A stretch of DNA of 64,000 bases from Polymorphum gilvum SL003B-26A1. GTDB lineage: Bacteria; Pseudomonadota; Alphaproteobacteria; Rhizobiales; Stappiaceae. The stretch is taken from assembly GCF_000192745.1 (NCBI RefSeq), contig NC_015259.1, positions 62,001-126,000 on the forward strand, given 5' to 3'. Below, piece after piece: positions 1 through 8,488 of this stretch (positions are counted from its first letter, which is position 1; each line of letters starts with the position of its first letter). A program made the position numbers and the translations under genes. The notes under the pieces are model-generated. The model was not told the origin of the DNA. It ran no database searches and saw only the letters and a list, made by a program, of their open reading frames with translations.

Positions 1-949
1 GCTTGCCCAGGACGACGGCTACACGCGGCCGCATGTCGACGACAGCCGCGCCTTCCGCATCGAGGCTGGCCGGCATCCGGTGGTGGAGCAGGCGCTGCGG
101 CGTGCCGGGGGCGAAAGCTTCGTCGCCAACGATGCCGACCTCGGCCCGCAGGGCGGTTCCGATACCGGCCGGATCTGGCTGATCACCGGCCCGAACATGG
201 CCGGCAAGTCGACATTCCTGCGCCAGAACGCGCTGATCGCCGTGCTGGCGCAGACGGGATCCTACGTGCCGGCGGCGCACGCCCACATCGGCGTCGTCGA
301 CCGGCTGTTCTCGCGCGTGGGCGCAGCCGACGACCTCGCCCGCGGGCGCTCGACCTTCATGGTCGAGATGGTCGAGACAGCGGCGATCCTCAACCAGGCG
401 GGCGACCGCTCGCTCGTCATCCTCGATGAGATCGGTCGCGGCACAGCGACCTTCGACGGCCTGTCGATCGCCTGGGCGGCGATCGAACACCTGCACGAGG
501 TCAACCGGTCGCGCGCCCTGTTCGCCACCCACTATCACGAGCTGACCGCGCTGGCGCAGCGGCTCGAACGGCTGTCCAACGCCACGGTGTCGGTGAAGGA
601 ATGGAACGGCGAGGTGGTCTTCCTGCACGAGATCGTGCCGGGCGCGGCGGACCGCTCCTACGGCATCCAGGTGGCCAAGCTCGCCGGCCTGCCGGCGGTC
701 GTCGTCGAACGGGCCAGGGCTGTGCTGTCGCAACTGGAGGAGAAGGACCGACGGGCACCGGCAGAGACGCTGATCGACGACCTGCCGCTGTTCGCCGCCG
801 CCCCGCAGCCGGCGCGACACCCCACGGACGCGCCGGCGACGGGGGCAGCCGATCCGCTGGCCGAGGCGCTGGATGCGCTCGACCCGGACGACATGACGCC
901 GCGCGCGGCGCTCAACGCCCTCTATGCGCTGAAAAAATTGCGCAGCTGA
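1..949 (+). CDS. mutS: DNA mismatch repair protein MutS, 5'-truncated by the window
   Basis: C-terminal part of the mismatch-recognition ATPase MutS; the start lies before the window and the frame is open from base 2. Visible in order are the GRHPVVE stretch that opens the ATPase domain (from base 68), Walker [10 protein letters not shown] (from base 188), Walker [10 protein letters not shown] (about 418-445) and the ATHYHEL segment near 520-545. After the ATPase core comes an Ala/Pro/Asp-rich linker of about 70 residues and a helical tail ([11 protein letters not shown]), which in this family mediates oligomerisation. With its partner MutL (not in the window) it starts methyl-independent or strand-directed repair. 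Identity is certain; nothing can be said about the N-terminal mismatch-binding domain. Confidence 0.97.
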   Translation, partial: LAQDDGYTRPHVDDSRAFRIEAGRHPVVEQALRRAGGESFVANDADLGPQGGSDTGRIWLITGPNMAGKSTFLRQNALIAVLAQTGSYVPAAHAHIGVVDRLFSRVGAADDLARGRSTFMVEMVETAAILNQAGDRSLVILDEIGRGTATFDGLSIAWAAIEHLHEVNRSRALFATHYHELTALAQRLERLSNATVSVKEWNGEVVFLHEIVPGAADRSYGIQVAKLAGLPAVVVERARAVLSQLEEKDRRAPAETLIDDLPLFAAAPQPARHPTDAPATGAADPLAEALDALDPDDMTPRAALNALYALKKLRS

Positions 950-1048
950 GACCTGCCGCACGCCAGATCGTGATGCCGCCGACAACGGCAGCGCCAGGCT
1001 CAGGCTACGCTGCCATCGTGCGAAGCGGATCGGAAACAGGAGCGGGCG

Positions 1049-1468
1049 ATGTCCCTGGCGGATGCCGAATGGATCTTCCATCACGTGCTGACCGGCACGG
1101 CCTATGCCTTGGGCGCCGTGACGGTGCTGCTCGTGCTGTGGCCCTTCGGCGCCCGCCCGCCGCTCGCTGCCGCCCTGTTCGGCTTCGCCGCGGTGCCTCT
1201 GCTATGCGTCCTGATCGCGGAAGCGGCAACCCGCCACTGGTACGACACGCCCGGCACGCTCGGCACCGGCAGTCTGTTCATTGTGCTGCCGGCGGCAACG
1301 GCCGGAGCGGCAGCCGCGCTGGTCCTGTCGCTGGCCGGCGTCTTTGGCCTGCCGGCAGCGAACTGGCGGGCGCAGCCTGGGATCTGGTTGGGGTTGACCG
1401 CATCCCTGTCGGCCGTTGCGCTCCTTTTGTGGCGGGTTTGGCCAACACCCCGCCCGCGGCTGTTCTAG
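1049..1468 (+). CDS. Unknown small membrane protein (139 aa)
   Basis: I do not recognise a family. The 139-residue product is strongly hydrophobic, with about four likely membrane helices (around residues 15-32, 37-58, 74-98 and 110-130) separated by short Arg/Pro-rich loops. The C-terminus is basic (WRVWPTPRPRLF). The ATG follows a purine-rich GGAGCGGGCG that could serve as ribosome binding site. It sits 99 bp after mutS on the same strand and its stop overlaps the stop of the convergent gene by 4 bp, so it probably ends the mutS-side transcription unit. It could be a small integral membrane protein of unknown role; base composition is like the neighbours. Confidence 0.7.
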   Translation: MSLADAEWIFHHVLTGTAYALGAVTVLLVLWPFGARPPLAAALFGFAAVPLLCVLIAEAATRHWYDTPGTLGTGSLFIVLPAATAGAAAALVLSLAGVFGLPAANWRAQPGIWLGLTASLSAVALLLWRVWPTPRPRLF

Positions 1469-1818
1469 GCCTTTCCTGCGGCAGAGACCTGGGCCGCCGC
1501 GCGGTGATAGGCCTTGATCTCGTCGATCTCCGCCAGCATCGCCTTCAAGGCCTCGATGGCCCGGCGCTCGTCGTCGCTCAGCGGTCGCTCGGGGCGGAAA
1601 TGCGCCAGCAGCACGGCCATGGCGTCACCGATGCGGCCGAGCTGGCGGCCGTAGCTGCCGACCTCGGCGAGGATGTCCTGTTCCACTTCCGGCGCGCTGG
1701 AGCGGCCGAGGTTGATGTTGACGAAGCCGAACTGTCCGCCAAAGGAGCGGAACACGGCGGTCCAGGGATTGATCGCCTGGGTGACGTCGCCGGACAGCGG
1801 CAGCTTGAAGGACGGCAT
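1465..1818 (-). CDS. Conserved-looking unknown protein (117 aa)
   Basis: I do not recognise this protein. The start at 1818 is chosen because a near-perfect CAGGAGGTGC Shine-Dalgarno lies just upstream; an upstream in-frame start would add 20 residues with no such site. The product begins MPSFKLPLSGDVTQAINPW, has a Gly/Phe/Asn-rich middle (FGGQFGFVNINLG) and then a long charged amphipathic segment (residues ~45-117, with DDERRAIEALKAMLAEIDEI) that should be mostly helical. No signal peptide or membrane segment is visible. It is convergent with the preceding membrane protein, with a 4-bp stop overlap. Function unknown. Confidence 0.65.
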   Translation of the reverse strand: MPSFKLPLSGDVTQAINPWTAVFRSFGGQFGFVNINLGRSSAPEVEQDILAEVGSYGRQLGRIGDAMAVLLAHFRPERPLSDDERRAIEALKAMLAEIDEIKAYHRAAAQVSAAGKA

Positions 1819-1936
1819 GGGCACCTCCTGAAACACGGGGAGACGCCGATTGAACGCCGACGCTGCGGCAGGACGCAAGCCCCGCGTGCAGCGACGGCCG
1901 GCTTCACCCGGCCGACCGCGGCGCCGGCGGTGCTGC

Positions 1937-2584
1937 CTATTGCCCGCCGTAGCCGGGTATCAGGACCGACGCCTCGGCATGCACGGCGGCTTCCGTCGCC
2001 TGGTATTCGGCCTGTTTCTGCAGCAGGGACCAGCGGGCGTCCTGCAGCTGGAAGCGGGAATCCTGGATGGCGTTGCGCAGGTCCTGCGCCTTGTTGCGGC
2101 AGTCCTGCTGGGCCTCGGGCTTGGCCCGGGCGCAGTCGACCTGGCGCAGCTTTGCCTCGTCGGAGGCAATCCGCGACTCCAGCGAGCGGATTCGGGTTTC
2201 GACCTGCTCGACGGCGCTGCGCGCGGACCACAGCCGATAGCCGAGGCGATAGCTCTGTTCGAAGCTCCCGGCGAGGGCCGGCGGGCAGATGCCGGAATGG
2301 CTCGAGCCCTGGCGGCCGACGTTGAAGCCGTTCGCCGGCGTGCAGTAGATCTGGACGCCCTCGTTCCAGCCGGCGAGATAGGCCTGCGGATCGGGCGTCA
2401 CGCCGTGGCGGCCACAATCCTTGACGATGTCCTCGATCCGGTTCGACGATCGACCGACTGCCCCGTCGGCGCGGCCGAGAGACACCCAGTCGCCGGCAAG
2501 ACACTGGTCCTTCGAAACGCTCTCGCAGCCGCCGAGCGTCAATGCCAGGCCCATGCCGGCCGCAATCCCCATCCAAAGCTTCAT
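1937..2584 (-). CDS. DUF2799-type lipoprotein
   Basis: Probable outer-membrane or periplasmic lipoprotein. The start at 2584 gives a classic lipoprotein signal: MKLWMGIAAGMGLALTLGGC, with Leu-Gly-Gly-Cys as lipobox and Cys20 as the lipidation site. The mature part has the DUF2799 pattern GDWVSLGRADGAVG, followed by CGRHGV and YLAGWNEGVQIYC. The last ~90 residues are a charged, Gln/Arg-rich coiled-coil-like helix (RSLESRIASDEAKLRQVDC onward). DUF2799 proteins have no established function. There is a longer reading frame upstream to 2671, but it would hide the signal peptide. Single gene, separated from both neighbours. Confidence 0.8.
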   Translation of the reverse strand: MKLWMGIAAGMGLALTLGGCESVSKDQCLAGDWVSLGRADGAVGRSSNRIEDIVKDCGRHGVTPDPQAYLAGWNEGVQIYCTPANGFNVGRQGSSHSGICPPALAGSFEQSYRLGYRLWSARSAVEQVETRIRSLESRIASDEAKLRQVDCARAKPEAQQDCRNKAQDLRNAIQDSRFQLQDARWSLLQKQAEYQATEAAVHAEASVLIPGYGGQ

Positions 2585-2731
2585 GTGTGCAATCACCCCA
2601 ACAGGCCACCAGCAAATACGCGCTGAATAGCCATGCAGGACGCACCATGCCAGAGGCCAGAGGCCGGTCACGGCGCCAGTGGCGATTTTTCGGAGGACAA
2701 GATTAACAGAGATGGTCGGACGCCCAGGCTG

Positions 2732-3265
2732 TCAGCGCGGCACGGTGCCGGCCTTGGCCGTGGCGACGGCCGCGGCGAGCGCACCGGCGAAGCTGGTGCG
2801 ATCGTCCGGATTGAGGAAGGCGCCGATGTCGACGCTCTGGTCGCGGATCGACAGCGCGATCCTGGTCACGCCCTCGTCCTCCAGCCGGGCGACCGACAGG
2901 CGTACCCAGAACGGGTTGAAACGGAATTCCTGGCGCCGCTTGCCGGGGCCGACCTTGCGGATGACGATCTCGTGCGCCGAGACGCAGACCTCCTCATAGG
3001 CATTGGCCGAGGCGTAGTTCATGCGGAAGGCGACCCAGACGAGAAGCACGTCGAGCCCGAAGAAGCCAAACACCGGCCAGGCGCCGATCGACAGGAACAG
3101 GGTGCCGGCGGCGAAGCAGATGGCCCCGGTGCACAACATGAGCACCAGGAAGCCGTTCGGCCCGAGCGAGCGGTGCGGCGTCAGGATAGCGCTGAAGAAG
3201 GGCTCGTCGCCCGAAGGGGGCTGCTGCCCGGCCCGTCCGCCGGGTTTCGGATTGTCGGGGTTCAT
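2732..3265 (-). CDS. DUF2244 membrane protein
   Basis: Integral membrane protein of the DUF2244 family (177 aa), function unknown. Features typical of the family are FSAILTPHRSLGPNGF near residues 24-39, two adjacent membrane helices (about 40-58 and 62-82), then RMNYASANAYEEVCV and a soluble beta-rich tail with the FNPFWVRLS motif. It is transcribed divergently from nth, with only 22 bp between the two start codons, an arrangement often seen in alphaproteobacteria. The two promoters must overlap or lie inside one of the genes. Confidence 0.85.
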   Translation of the reverse strand: MNPDNPKPGGRAGQQPPSGDEPFFSAILTPHRSLGPNGFLVLMLCTGAICFAAGTLFLSIGAWPVFGFFGLDVLLVWVAFRMNYASANAYEEVCVSAHEIVIRKVGPGKRRQEFRFNPFWVRLSVARLEDEGVTRIALSIRDQSVDIGAFLNPDDRTSFAGALAAAVATAKAGTVPR

Positions 3266-3287
3266 GGACTGCCTTTATAGAGGAGAC

Positions 3288-4118
3288 ATGAGCGAAAAGA
3301 AGATCACGAAGTCGCGCCGATCCGCAACCGGCGCGAAAAAGATGGCCGAAGACGGGGCGAGACCGGCAAAAAGACGTCCGTCGCGGCCCCGCTACACGCG
3401 CCAGGAGGCGTATGCGCTGTTCGAGCGCTTCCATGCCGACAACCCCGAACCGAAGGGCGAACTCGACCACGTCAATGCCTTCACCCTGCTGGTCGCGGTC
3501 GTGCTGTCGGCGCAGGCGACGGACGTCGGCGTCAACCGGGCGACGCGCACCCTGTTCCGGATCGCGGACACGCCGGAAAAGATGGTCGCCCTCGGCGAGG
3601 ACCGGGTGCGCGAGGAAATCCGTACCATCGGCCTCTACAAGACCAAGGCGAAGAACGTCATCCTGCTGTCGCAGCAGCTGATCCGCGACCACGGCGGTCG
3701 GGTGCCCGAAAACCGCGAGGCGCTGGAGACGCTGCCGGGCGTCGGCCGCAAGACCGCCAACGTGGTGCTCAACATCGCCTTCGGCCATCCGACCATCGCC
3801 GTCGACACCCACCTGTTCCGGCTCGGCAACCGGATCGGCATCGCGCCAGGCAGGACTCCGCTGGAGGTCGAACTGGCGCTGGAGAAGATCGTGCCGGACG
3901 TCTTCCGCCGGCATGCGCACCACTGGCTGATCCTGCACGGGCGCTACATCTGCAAGGCGCGCAAGCCGGAGTGCGCGCGCTGCGTCATCTACGACCTGTG
4001 CAAGAGCACCGAGAAGGTACCGCTCGACGCGGTGCCCGACATCGCGCTGCGCACAGCACGCCTGATCGAAGCGGCAAAGACCAGCAACCCTGAAGCGATC
4101 AGGGAACCGGCCGGGTAA
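3288..4118 (+). CDS. nth: Endonuclease III (DNA glycosylase/AP lyase)
   Basis: Base-excision repair enzyme that removes oxidised pyrimidines and nicks the abasic site. The start at 3288 follows AGAGGAGAC, a good ribosome binding site. After a basic ~40-residue N-terminal extension (KRRPSRPRYTRQE) come the helix-hairpin-helix LPGVGRKTANVVL with the catalytic Lys in GRKTA, the catalytic Asp in AVDTHLFR, and four cysteines spaced C-X6-C-X2-C-X5-C (CKARKPECARC onward) that hold the [4Fe-4S] cluster. The C-terminal ~25 residues extend past the usual end. It is divergent from the DUF2244 gene and convergent with irr. Confidence 0.97.
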   Translation: MSEKKITKSRRSATGAKKMAEDGARPAKRRPSRPRYTRQEAYALFERFHADNPEPKGELDHVNAFTLLVAVVLSAQATDVGVNRATRTLFRIADTPEKMVALGEDRVREEIRTIGLYKTKAKNVILLSQQLIRDHGGRVPENREALETLPGVGRKTANVVLNIAFGHPTIAVDTHLFRLGNRIGIAPGRTPLEVELALEKIVPDVFRRHAHHWLILHGRYICKARKPECARCVIYDLCKSTEKVPLDAVPDIALRTARLIEAAKTSNPEAIREPAG

Positions 4119-4128
4119 GGATCGAGAA

Positions 4129-4149
4129 AATCAGCTCTAAATCAGCTCT
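4129..4149. repeat. 11-bp tandem direct repeat over the irr stop codon
   Basis: AATCAGCTCTA is followed directly by AATCAGCTCTT (4129-4139 and 4140-4150). The second copy contains the irr stop codon, so the duplication may have created the present end of irr. It lies in the short gap between convergent nth and irr. Confidence 0.5.
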
Positions 4150-4576
4150 TCGGGCGGACGCGGACGACCACATCGACGCGCACGATCTCCATGCCTTCCG
4201 GCGCTTTCGGGACGCGGCCGAGGCCGACGCCGTCGTGCGGAATGTCGATCACCCGGTTTTCGCCCTCGATGAAGAAGTGATGGTGATCGTGGACGTTGGT
4301 GTCGAAATAGGTCTTGGTGCCGTCGATGGCGACCTCACGCAGCAGGCCGGCCTCGGTGAACTGGTGCAGCGTGTTGTAGACCGTGGCGAGCGACACGGGA
4401 ACTTCCGCCTTCACCGCCTCCTCGTGCAGATGCTCAGCCGAGATGTGCCGGTTGCCCTTCGAATACAGCAACTCGGCGAGGGCGACGCGCTGGCGGGTCG
4501 GCCTCAATCCGGCGTCGCGGAGCATTTCCGTGACGTTGCAGGAATGGGTGTGCTCGACGTGATCGACTTCGCTCAT
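4142..4576 (-). CDS. irr: Iron response regulator Irr (Fur family)
   Basis: Fur-superfamily transcription factor. In Rhizobiales Irr acts under iron limitation, represses haem and iron-using genes and is destabilised by haem. The DNA-binding winged helix is evident (LRPTRQRVALAELL, then VSLATVYNTLHQF), followed by the dimerisation domain with DHHHFFIEGENRVIDIP; the HHH triplet is the metal/haem-binding site in the family. The N-terminal GCPWHD haem motif of Bradyrhizobium Irr is absent, as in most other genera. I chose the Met at 4576 (144 aa, usual family length); in-frame Mets at 4660 and 4672 would give longer forms and no start has a strong ribosome binding site. Gene order irr-fabA-fabB-fabI is conserved in the order. 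Confidence 0.92.
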   Translation of the reverse strand: MSEVDHVEHTHSCNVTEMLRDAGLRPTRQRVALAELLYSKGNRHISAEHLHEEAVKAEVPVSLATVYNTLHQFTEAGLLREVAIDGTKTYFDTNVHDHHHFFIEGENRVIDIPHDGVGLGRVPKAPEGMEIVRVDVVVRVRPKS

Positions 4577-4924
4577 GGTCGGCTGCGGTTCTCTGTCGCG
4601 ATGCGTTTCGGGCACGCCTGTCCGAGCGGACGCGCCGGTTCCAGTTACCCTGTTTGCCATTTCTTGGGCCATGGATGCAAGTTTTTTGCTGACGAAAGTC
4701 CATCTCGCGACTGATTCCGACAAATCCTACAATGATTGTCAGACTGCGGCAAAGCCGCGCGCAGCCGCGCCGCCCGCCCGGCCGCCGCTTTGCGGACAGC
4801 GATCTTCCGAAGCGGATGGGCCTGTGTTAGGAAGGCGCCGAACCATTTGAGAAAAGACTTTCCGAATGCGCGGTTCCGACCCATTCGACGGAGCGCCTTT
4901 CGGAACAGACCATGCGGGAACGGA
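4577..4924. other. Divergent irr/fabA intergenic region
   Basis: About 350 bp between divergent irr and fabA. It must hold both promoters, unless irr starts at an upstream Met. A small palindrome ACAAT-G-ATTGT (4729-4739) contains a TACAAT hexamer (4728-4733) that could be a -10 element for fabA, but I see no matching -35. No gene or RNA structure was recognised in the rest, which is GC-rich (the stretch 4745-4800 especially). Confidence 0.4.
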
Positions 4925-5431
4925 ATGACCGAGCGGCGCTCAAGCTACGACTATGAAGACCTGCTCGCCTGCGGACGCGGCGAGCTGTTTGGCCAGGGGA
5001 ACGCGCAGCTGCCGCTGCCGCCGATGCTGATGTTCGACCGGATCACCGAGATCTCGGAGACCGGCGGCGAGTTTGACAAGGGCTTCGTGCGGGCCGAATT
5101 CGACATCAAGCCGGACCTGTGGTTCTTCCCCTGCCACTTCCAGGGCAATCCGGTGATGCCGGGCTGTCTCGGCCTCGACGCCCTGTGGCAGCTGACCGGC
5201 TTCTTCCTTGGCTGGCTCGGCCTGCCGGGCCGGGGCATGGCGCTGTCGACCGGCGAGGTGAAGTTCAAGGGCATGGTCACGCCGAAGGTGAAGCTGGTCG
5301 AATACGGCGTCGACTTCAAGCGCGTGATGCGCGGACGCCTGGTGCTCGGCATCGCCGACGGCTGGCTGAAGGCCGACGGCGAACCCATCTACAAGGCGAC
5401 CGACCTCAAAGTCGGGCTGGCACAGGGCTGA
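4925..5431 (+). CDS. fabA: 3-hydroxydecanoyl-ACP dehydratase/isomerase
   Basis: Dehydrates 3-hydroxydecanoyl-ACP and isomerises the trans-2 product to cis-3-decenoyl-ACP, the branch point for unsaturated fatty acids. The 168-aa length is typical. The active-site His is H71 in [13 protein letters not shown] and the catalytic acid is D85 in LGLDALWQL; the hot-dog fold core follows with [14 protein letters not shown]. The ATG at 4925 is chosen because the family starts at this position relative to H71; upstream in-frame sequence is non-homologous. fabB and fabI follow on the same strand, so it works with fabB in anaerobic-type unsaturated fatty acid synthesis. Confidence 0.97.
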   Translation: MTERRSSYDYEDLLACGRGELFGQGNAQLPLPPMLMFDRITEISETGGEFDKGFVRAEFDIKPDLWFFPCHFQGNPVMPGCLGLDALWQLTGFFLGWLGLPGRGMALSTGEVKFKGMVTPKVKLVEYGVDFKRVMRGRLVLGIADGWLKADGEPIYKATDLKVGLAQG

Positions 5432-5547
5432 CGGAAGGGCGCGCGCGGATCGCCGTGCGCAATGCCCCTGCAGCATCTCGAGATCAATCCAGAAAGGCCG
5501 CGCGGGGGGGTGCACACCGCAGCGGTGCAGACAGACAGGAGACCGCG

Positions 5548-6765
5548 ATGAGGCGGGTAGTGGTTACCGGCATGGGAATTGTGTCTTCGATCGGAGACAC
5601 GACCCAGGAGGTCCTGGCGAGCCTGCGCGAGGGCCGCTCCGGCATCGTGCGAGCGCAGGAATATGCCGACATCGGCTTCAGGTGCCAGGTTCACGGCGCG
5701 CCGAAGCTCGACCCGAGCGAGGTGCTCGACCGGCGGACCACGCGCTTCATGGGCGACGGCGCAGCCTGGAACTACATCGCCATGCAGCAGGCGATCCAGG
5801 ACTCGGGCCTGGAAGACGGCGACGTGACCAACGAGCGCACCGGAATCATCATGGGCTCGGGCGGACCGTCGACGCGTGCGATCGTGCAGGCGGCCGACAT
5901 CGCCCGCGAGAAGGGGCCGAAGCGCATCGGCCCAACCGCGGTGCCGAAGGCCATGTCATCGACCAATTCCGCAACCCTGGCGACGCCGTTCAAGATCCAC
6001 GGCGTCAACTATTCGATTTCGGCGGCCTGTGCGACCACCAACATCTGCATCGGCAACGCTGCCGAGCTGATCCAGTGGGGCAAGCAGGACATCGTCTTCG
6101 CGGGCGGCGGCGAGGAATTGGACTGGACCCTTTCGGTGCTGTTCGACGCCATGGGCGCCATGTCGTCAAAATACAATGACACGCCGGCGACCGCGTCTCG
6201 ACCCTATGACGCCAACCGCGACGGCTTCGTCATCGCCGGCGGCGCGGGCGTTCTGGTCCTCGAGGAACTGGAGCACGCCAAGGCGCGCGGCGCCAGAATC
6301 TACGCCGAGATCGTCGGCTATGGCGCGACCTCGGACGGCTACGACATGGTCGCGCCGTCGGGCGAAGGCGCCCAGCGCTGCATGAAGCTCGCGCTGTCGA
6401 CGGTGGATTGCCCCGTCGACTACATCAACCCGCACGCAACGTCGACACCGGTCGGCGATGCCAAGGAGATCGAAGCGATCCGCGCCGTGTTCGGCGACAA
6501 GATCCCGCCGATCTCGGCGACCAAGGCGCTGACCGGGCACTCGCTCGGCGCGGCCGGCGTGCAGGAGGCGATCTATTCGATCCTGATGATGCAGAACCGC
6601 TTCATTGCCCCTTCGGCCCATATCGAGACGCTGGACCCCGAGTTCGCCGACGTGCCGATCGTGCGCGAGCGCGTCGACAACGTCGAGCTCAACTGCGTGC
6701 TGTCCAACGGCTTCGGTTTCGGCGGCACCAACGCCACGGTCGTGTTCAAGAAATTCGACGCATAG
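5548..6765 (+). CDS. fabB: 3-oxoacyl-ACP synthase I
   Basis: Condensing enzyme that elongates cis-3-decenoyl-ACP with malonyl-ACP. It has 405 residues. The catalytic triad is visible: Cys161 in ISAACATTN, His in [12 protein letters not shown] (~297) and His in [10 protein letters not shown] (~331). The glycine-rich C-terminal [14 protein letters not shown] is also present. The ATG at 5548 follows CAGGAGACCGCG. It lies 116 bp after fabA; a stretch of seven G (about 5504-5510) sits in that gap. Pairing with fabA marks it as FabB rather than FabF. Confidence 0.97.
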   Translation: MRRVVVTGMGIVSSIGDTTQEVLASLREGRSGIVRAQEYADIGFRCQVHGAPKLDPSEVLDRRTTRFMGDGAAWNYIAMQQAIQDSGLEDGDVTNERTGIIMGSGGPSTRAIVQAADIAREKGPKRIGPTAVPKAMSSTNSATLATPFKIHGVNYSISAACATTNICIGNAAELIQWGKQDIVFAGGGEELDWTLSVLFDAMGAMSSKYNDTPATASRPYDANRDGFVIAGGAGVLVLEELEHAKARGARIYAEIVGYGATSDGYDMVAPSGEGAQRCMKLALSTVDCPVDYINPHATSTPVGDAKEIEAIRAVFGDKIPPISATKALTGHSLGAAGVQEAIYSILMMQNRFIAPSAHIETLDPEFADVPIVRERVDNVELNCVLSNGFGFGGTNATVVFKKFDA

Positions 6766-6823
6766 CGGATTGCCGGCGGCCTTGCTGGCCGTGGGGTCCC
6801 CGACACTCTGACAGGAGTTCCGT

Positions 6824-7636
6824 ATGGACGGGCTGATGAAGGGCAAGCGCGGGCTTGTCATGGGCGTTGCGAACGATCACTCGATCGCATGGGGCATCGC
6901 CAAGGCGCTGGCCGAGCAGGGCGCCGAACTGGCGTTCACCTACCAGGGCGAGGCCTTCGGCAAGCGGACCAAGCCGCTGGCCGACTCGGTCGGCTCGACT
7001 ATCCTGCTGCCCTGCGACGTCGAGGACATCGCATCGGTCGATGCCGTGTTCGACGCCCTGAAACGCGAATGGGGCAGCATCGACTTCCTGGTTCATGCGA
7101 TCGCCTTCTCCGACAAGTCCGAGCTGCGCGGGCGCTATGCGGATACGACCCGCGATAACTTCACCCGCACCATGCTGATCTCGTGCTTCTCGTTCACGGA
7201 GATCGTCAAGCGAGCCGCAGAGCTTATGCCCGACGGCGGCTCGATCGTGACGCTGACCTACGGCGGTTCGACACGGGTGATGCCCAATTACAACGTGATG
7301 GGCGTCGCCAAGGCGGCGCTGGAATCGTCGGTGCGCTATCTGGCCGTCGACTACGGGGCGCAGAATATCCGCATCAACGCGATTTCCGCAGGCCCCGTGC
7401 GCACGCTCGCCGGTTCCGGCGTCTCGGACGCGCGGCTGATGTTCAACTTCCAGAAGCGCCACTCGCCGCTGCGGCGGACCGTGACGCTGGAGGAGATCGG
7501 CGGAACCGGCGTCTACCTGCTGTCCGACCTGTCGGGCGGCGTCACCGGCGAGATCCATTTCGTCGATTCCGGCTACAACATCATGTCGATGCCGCGCCTC
7601 GACGAACTGAAGAAGCAGGAAGGCAACGACGACTGA
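6824..7636 (+). CDS. fabI: Enoyl-ACP reductase (NADH)
   Basis: Catalyses the last reduction of the fatty acid elongation cycle and is the family hit by triclosan-type inhibitors. The 270-aa SDR-like protein has the FabI cofactor signature GVANDHSIAWGIA near residues 14-26. Its catalytic residues are Tyr146, Tyr156 and Lys163 (TLTYGGS; YNVMGVAK), the same numbers as in E. coli FabI. The substrate loop NAISAGPVRTLAGSG follows. A Shine-Dalgarno CAGGAG precedes the ATG; an internal Met at 6836 is an alternative. A hairpin with a T-rich tail follows the stop, so this ends the fab unit. Confidence 0.96.
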   Translation: MDGLMKGKRGLVMGVANDHSIAWGIAKALAEQGAELAFTYQGEAFGKRTKPLADSVGSTILLPCDVEDIASVDAVFDALKREWGSIDFLVHAIAFSDKSELRGRYADTTRDNFTRTMLISCFSFTEIVKRAAELMPDGGSIVTLTYGGSTRVMPNYNVMGVAKAALESSVRYLAVDYGAQNIRINAISAGPVRTLAGSGVSDARLMFNFQKRHSPLRRTVTLEEIGGTGVYLLSDLSGGVTGEIHFVDSGYNIMSMPRLDELKKQEGNDD

Positions 7637-7648
7637 CCGTCGCCGCCG

Positions 7649-7672
7649 GGGCCGATGTGGCGGCCCTTATTT
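7649..7672 (+). terminator. Rho-independent terminator after fabI
   Basis: GGGCCG-atgtgg-CGGCCC followed directly by TTATTT, 12 bp after the fabI stop. It separates the fab genes from the convergent SH3 gene. Confidence 0.6.
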
Positions 7673-7693
7673 CCAGCTACTCCGGCCGCGGGA

Positions 7694-8236
7694 TCAGTCG
7701 ATGGTCTCGTCGGGGTAGACGCCAAACAGCCGGGTCTGGTCGATCCAGCCCCGGTAGCCGGCCCCCTCGACACGGCACCAGCCGCCGCGGCATTGCCTTA
7801 CCTCCGCCAGCACCTTCGACTGCAGATAGGCGACAATCGGCGCATCGGAGCGGGCGCTGGCGCGCAGCGGCGTGGCGGTATCGGCCGATTCCCACGGCGT
7901 CACCAGCCCGGTCCTTCGTCCGGACAACAGGGAATGGAACAACCAGCCCTCCTTGCCCTCCCAGTCACGGACGCGGCGCCAATTCTCGAATTCCTGCACG
8001 ATCTCCACCGGCAGGCCGGCCTGGACATAGGTCCAGGCGACCTCGTGGTCGCGCGAGGGACCCATGCGCACGTTGACGCGGTCAGATTTCAGGCTCACGA
8101 AGCGAGGCACGGGCAAGCCGCTGGCCGTGCCCGTCCTCGTCGCCTGCGCCAGCGCCGGCTGGGCAAGGGTCAGGACCGCGAGGGCCACGGTCAGGAAGCG
8201 AAGGAGCATCTGGGGAGTCGATCGGGATCGCGCCAT
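7694..8236 (-). CDS. Exported bacterial SH3-domain protein
   Basis: Secreted or periplasmic protein with two bacterial SH3 (SH3b) repeats. The chosen start (8236) gives a signal peptide: basic MARSRSTPQ, hydrophobic LLRFLTVALAVLTL, and cleavage near AQPALAQA. The first SH3b repeat has the typical RVNVRMGPSRDHEVAW start (residues ~52-67) and WRRVRDWEGKEGWL. The second has LQSKVLAEVRQCRGGWCRV and YRGWIDQTRLFGVYP. Such domains bind peptidoglycan-like ligands in other proteins; the role here is unknown. It is divergent from the 2-hydroxyacid dehydrogenase and convergent with fabI. An internal Met at 8209 is a possible start. Confidence 0.85.
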   Translation of the reverse strand: MARSRSTPQMLLRFLTVALAVLTLAQPALAQATRTGTASGLPVPRFVSLKSDRVNVRMGPSRDHEVAWTYVQAGLPVEIVQEFENWRRVRDWEGKEGWLFHSLLSGRRTGLVTPWESADTATPLRASARSDAPIVAYLQSKVLAEVRQCRGGWCRVEGAGYRGWIDQTRLFGVYPDETID

Positions 8237-8429
8237 GGGTCGTGTCGGTTCACGCTGTGAGTCGATGGATGGTGGCTGTCCAGAAGCTGTAGCGAAGTCG
8301 CTCCAGACTGGCCAGAGGCTCGGCGCAAGAGCGCGGCCATTGGTCCTGCTCGTACGCCCATCCCCTTGTTTCTGCCAGACCATCTGGTAAGGAGAACGGG
8401 GACAAGCTGCAGTCGCGCGCTCCGCCGGC

Positions 8430-8438
8430 TGCTATAAT
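8430..8438 (+). promoter_or_regulatory. Extended -10 promoter of the 2-hydroxyacid dehydrogenase
   Basis: TGC-TATAAT is a perfect -10 with the TGn extension, 50 bp before the start codon. No good -35 is present at 17 bp, consistent with an extended -10 promoter. Confidence 0.5.
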
Positions 8439-8488
8439 GGGACCGTTAGGGTTAAGGGGCCCTCAACGCTACGCAGAAGGCAAGAGGC

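Noticed and set aside
601-2325. Plus-strand frame spanning the end of mutS and three downstream genes
   Set aside because: Overlaps genes with clear starts and motifs; translation is Arg/Gly/Pro-rich.
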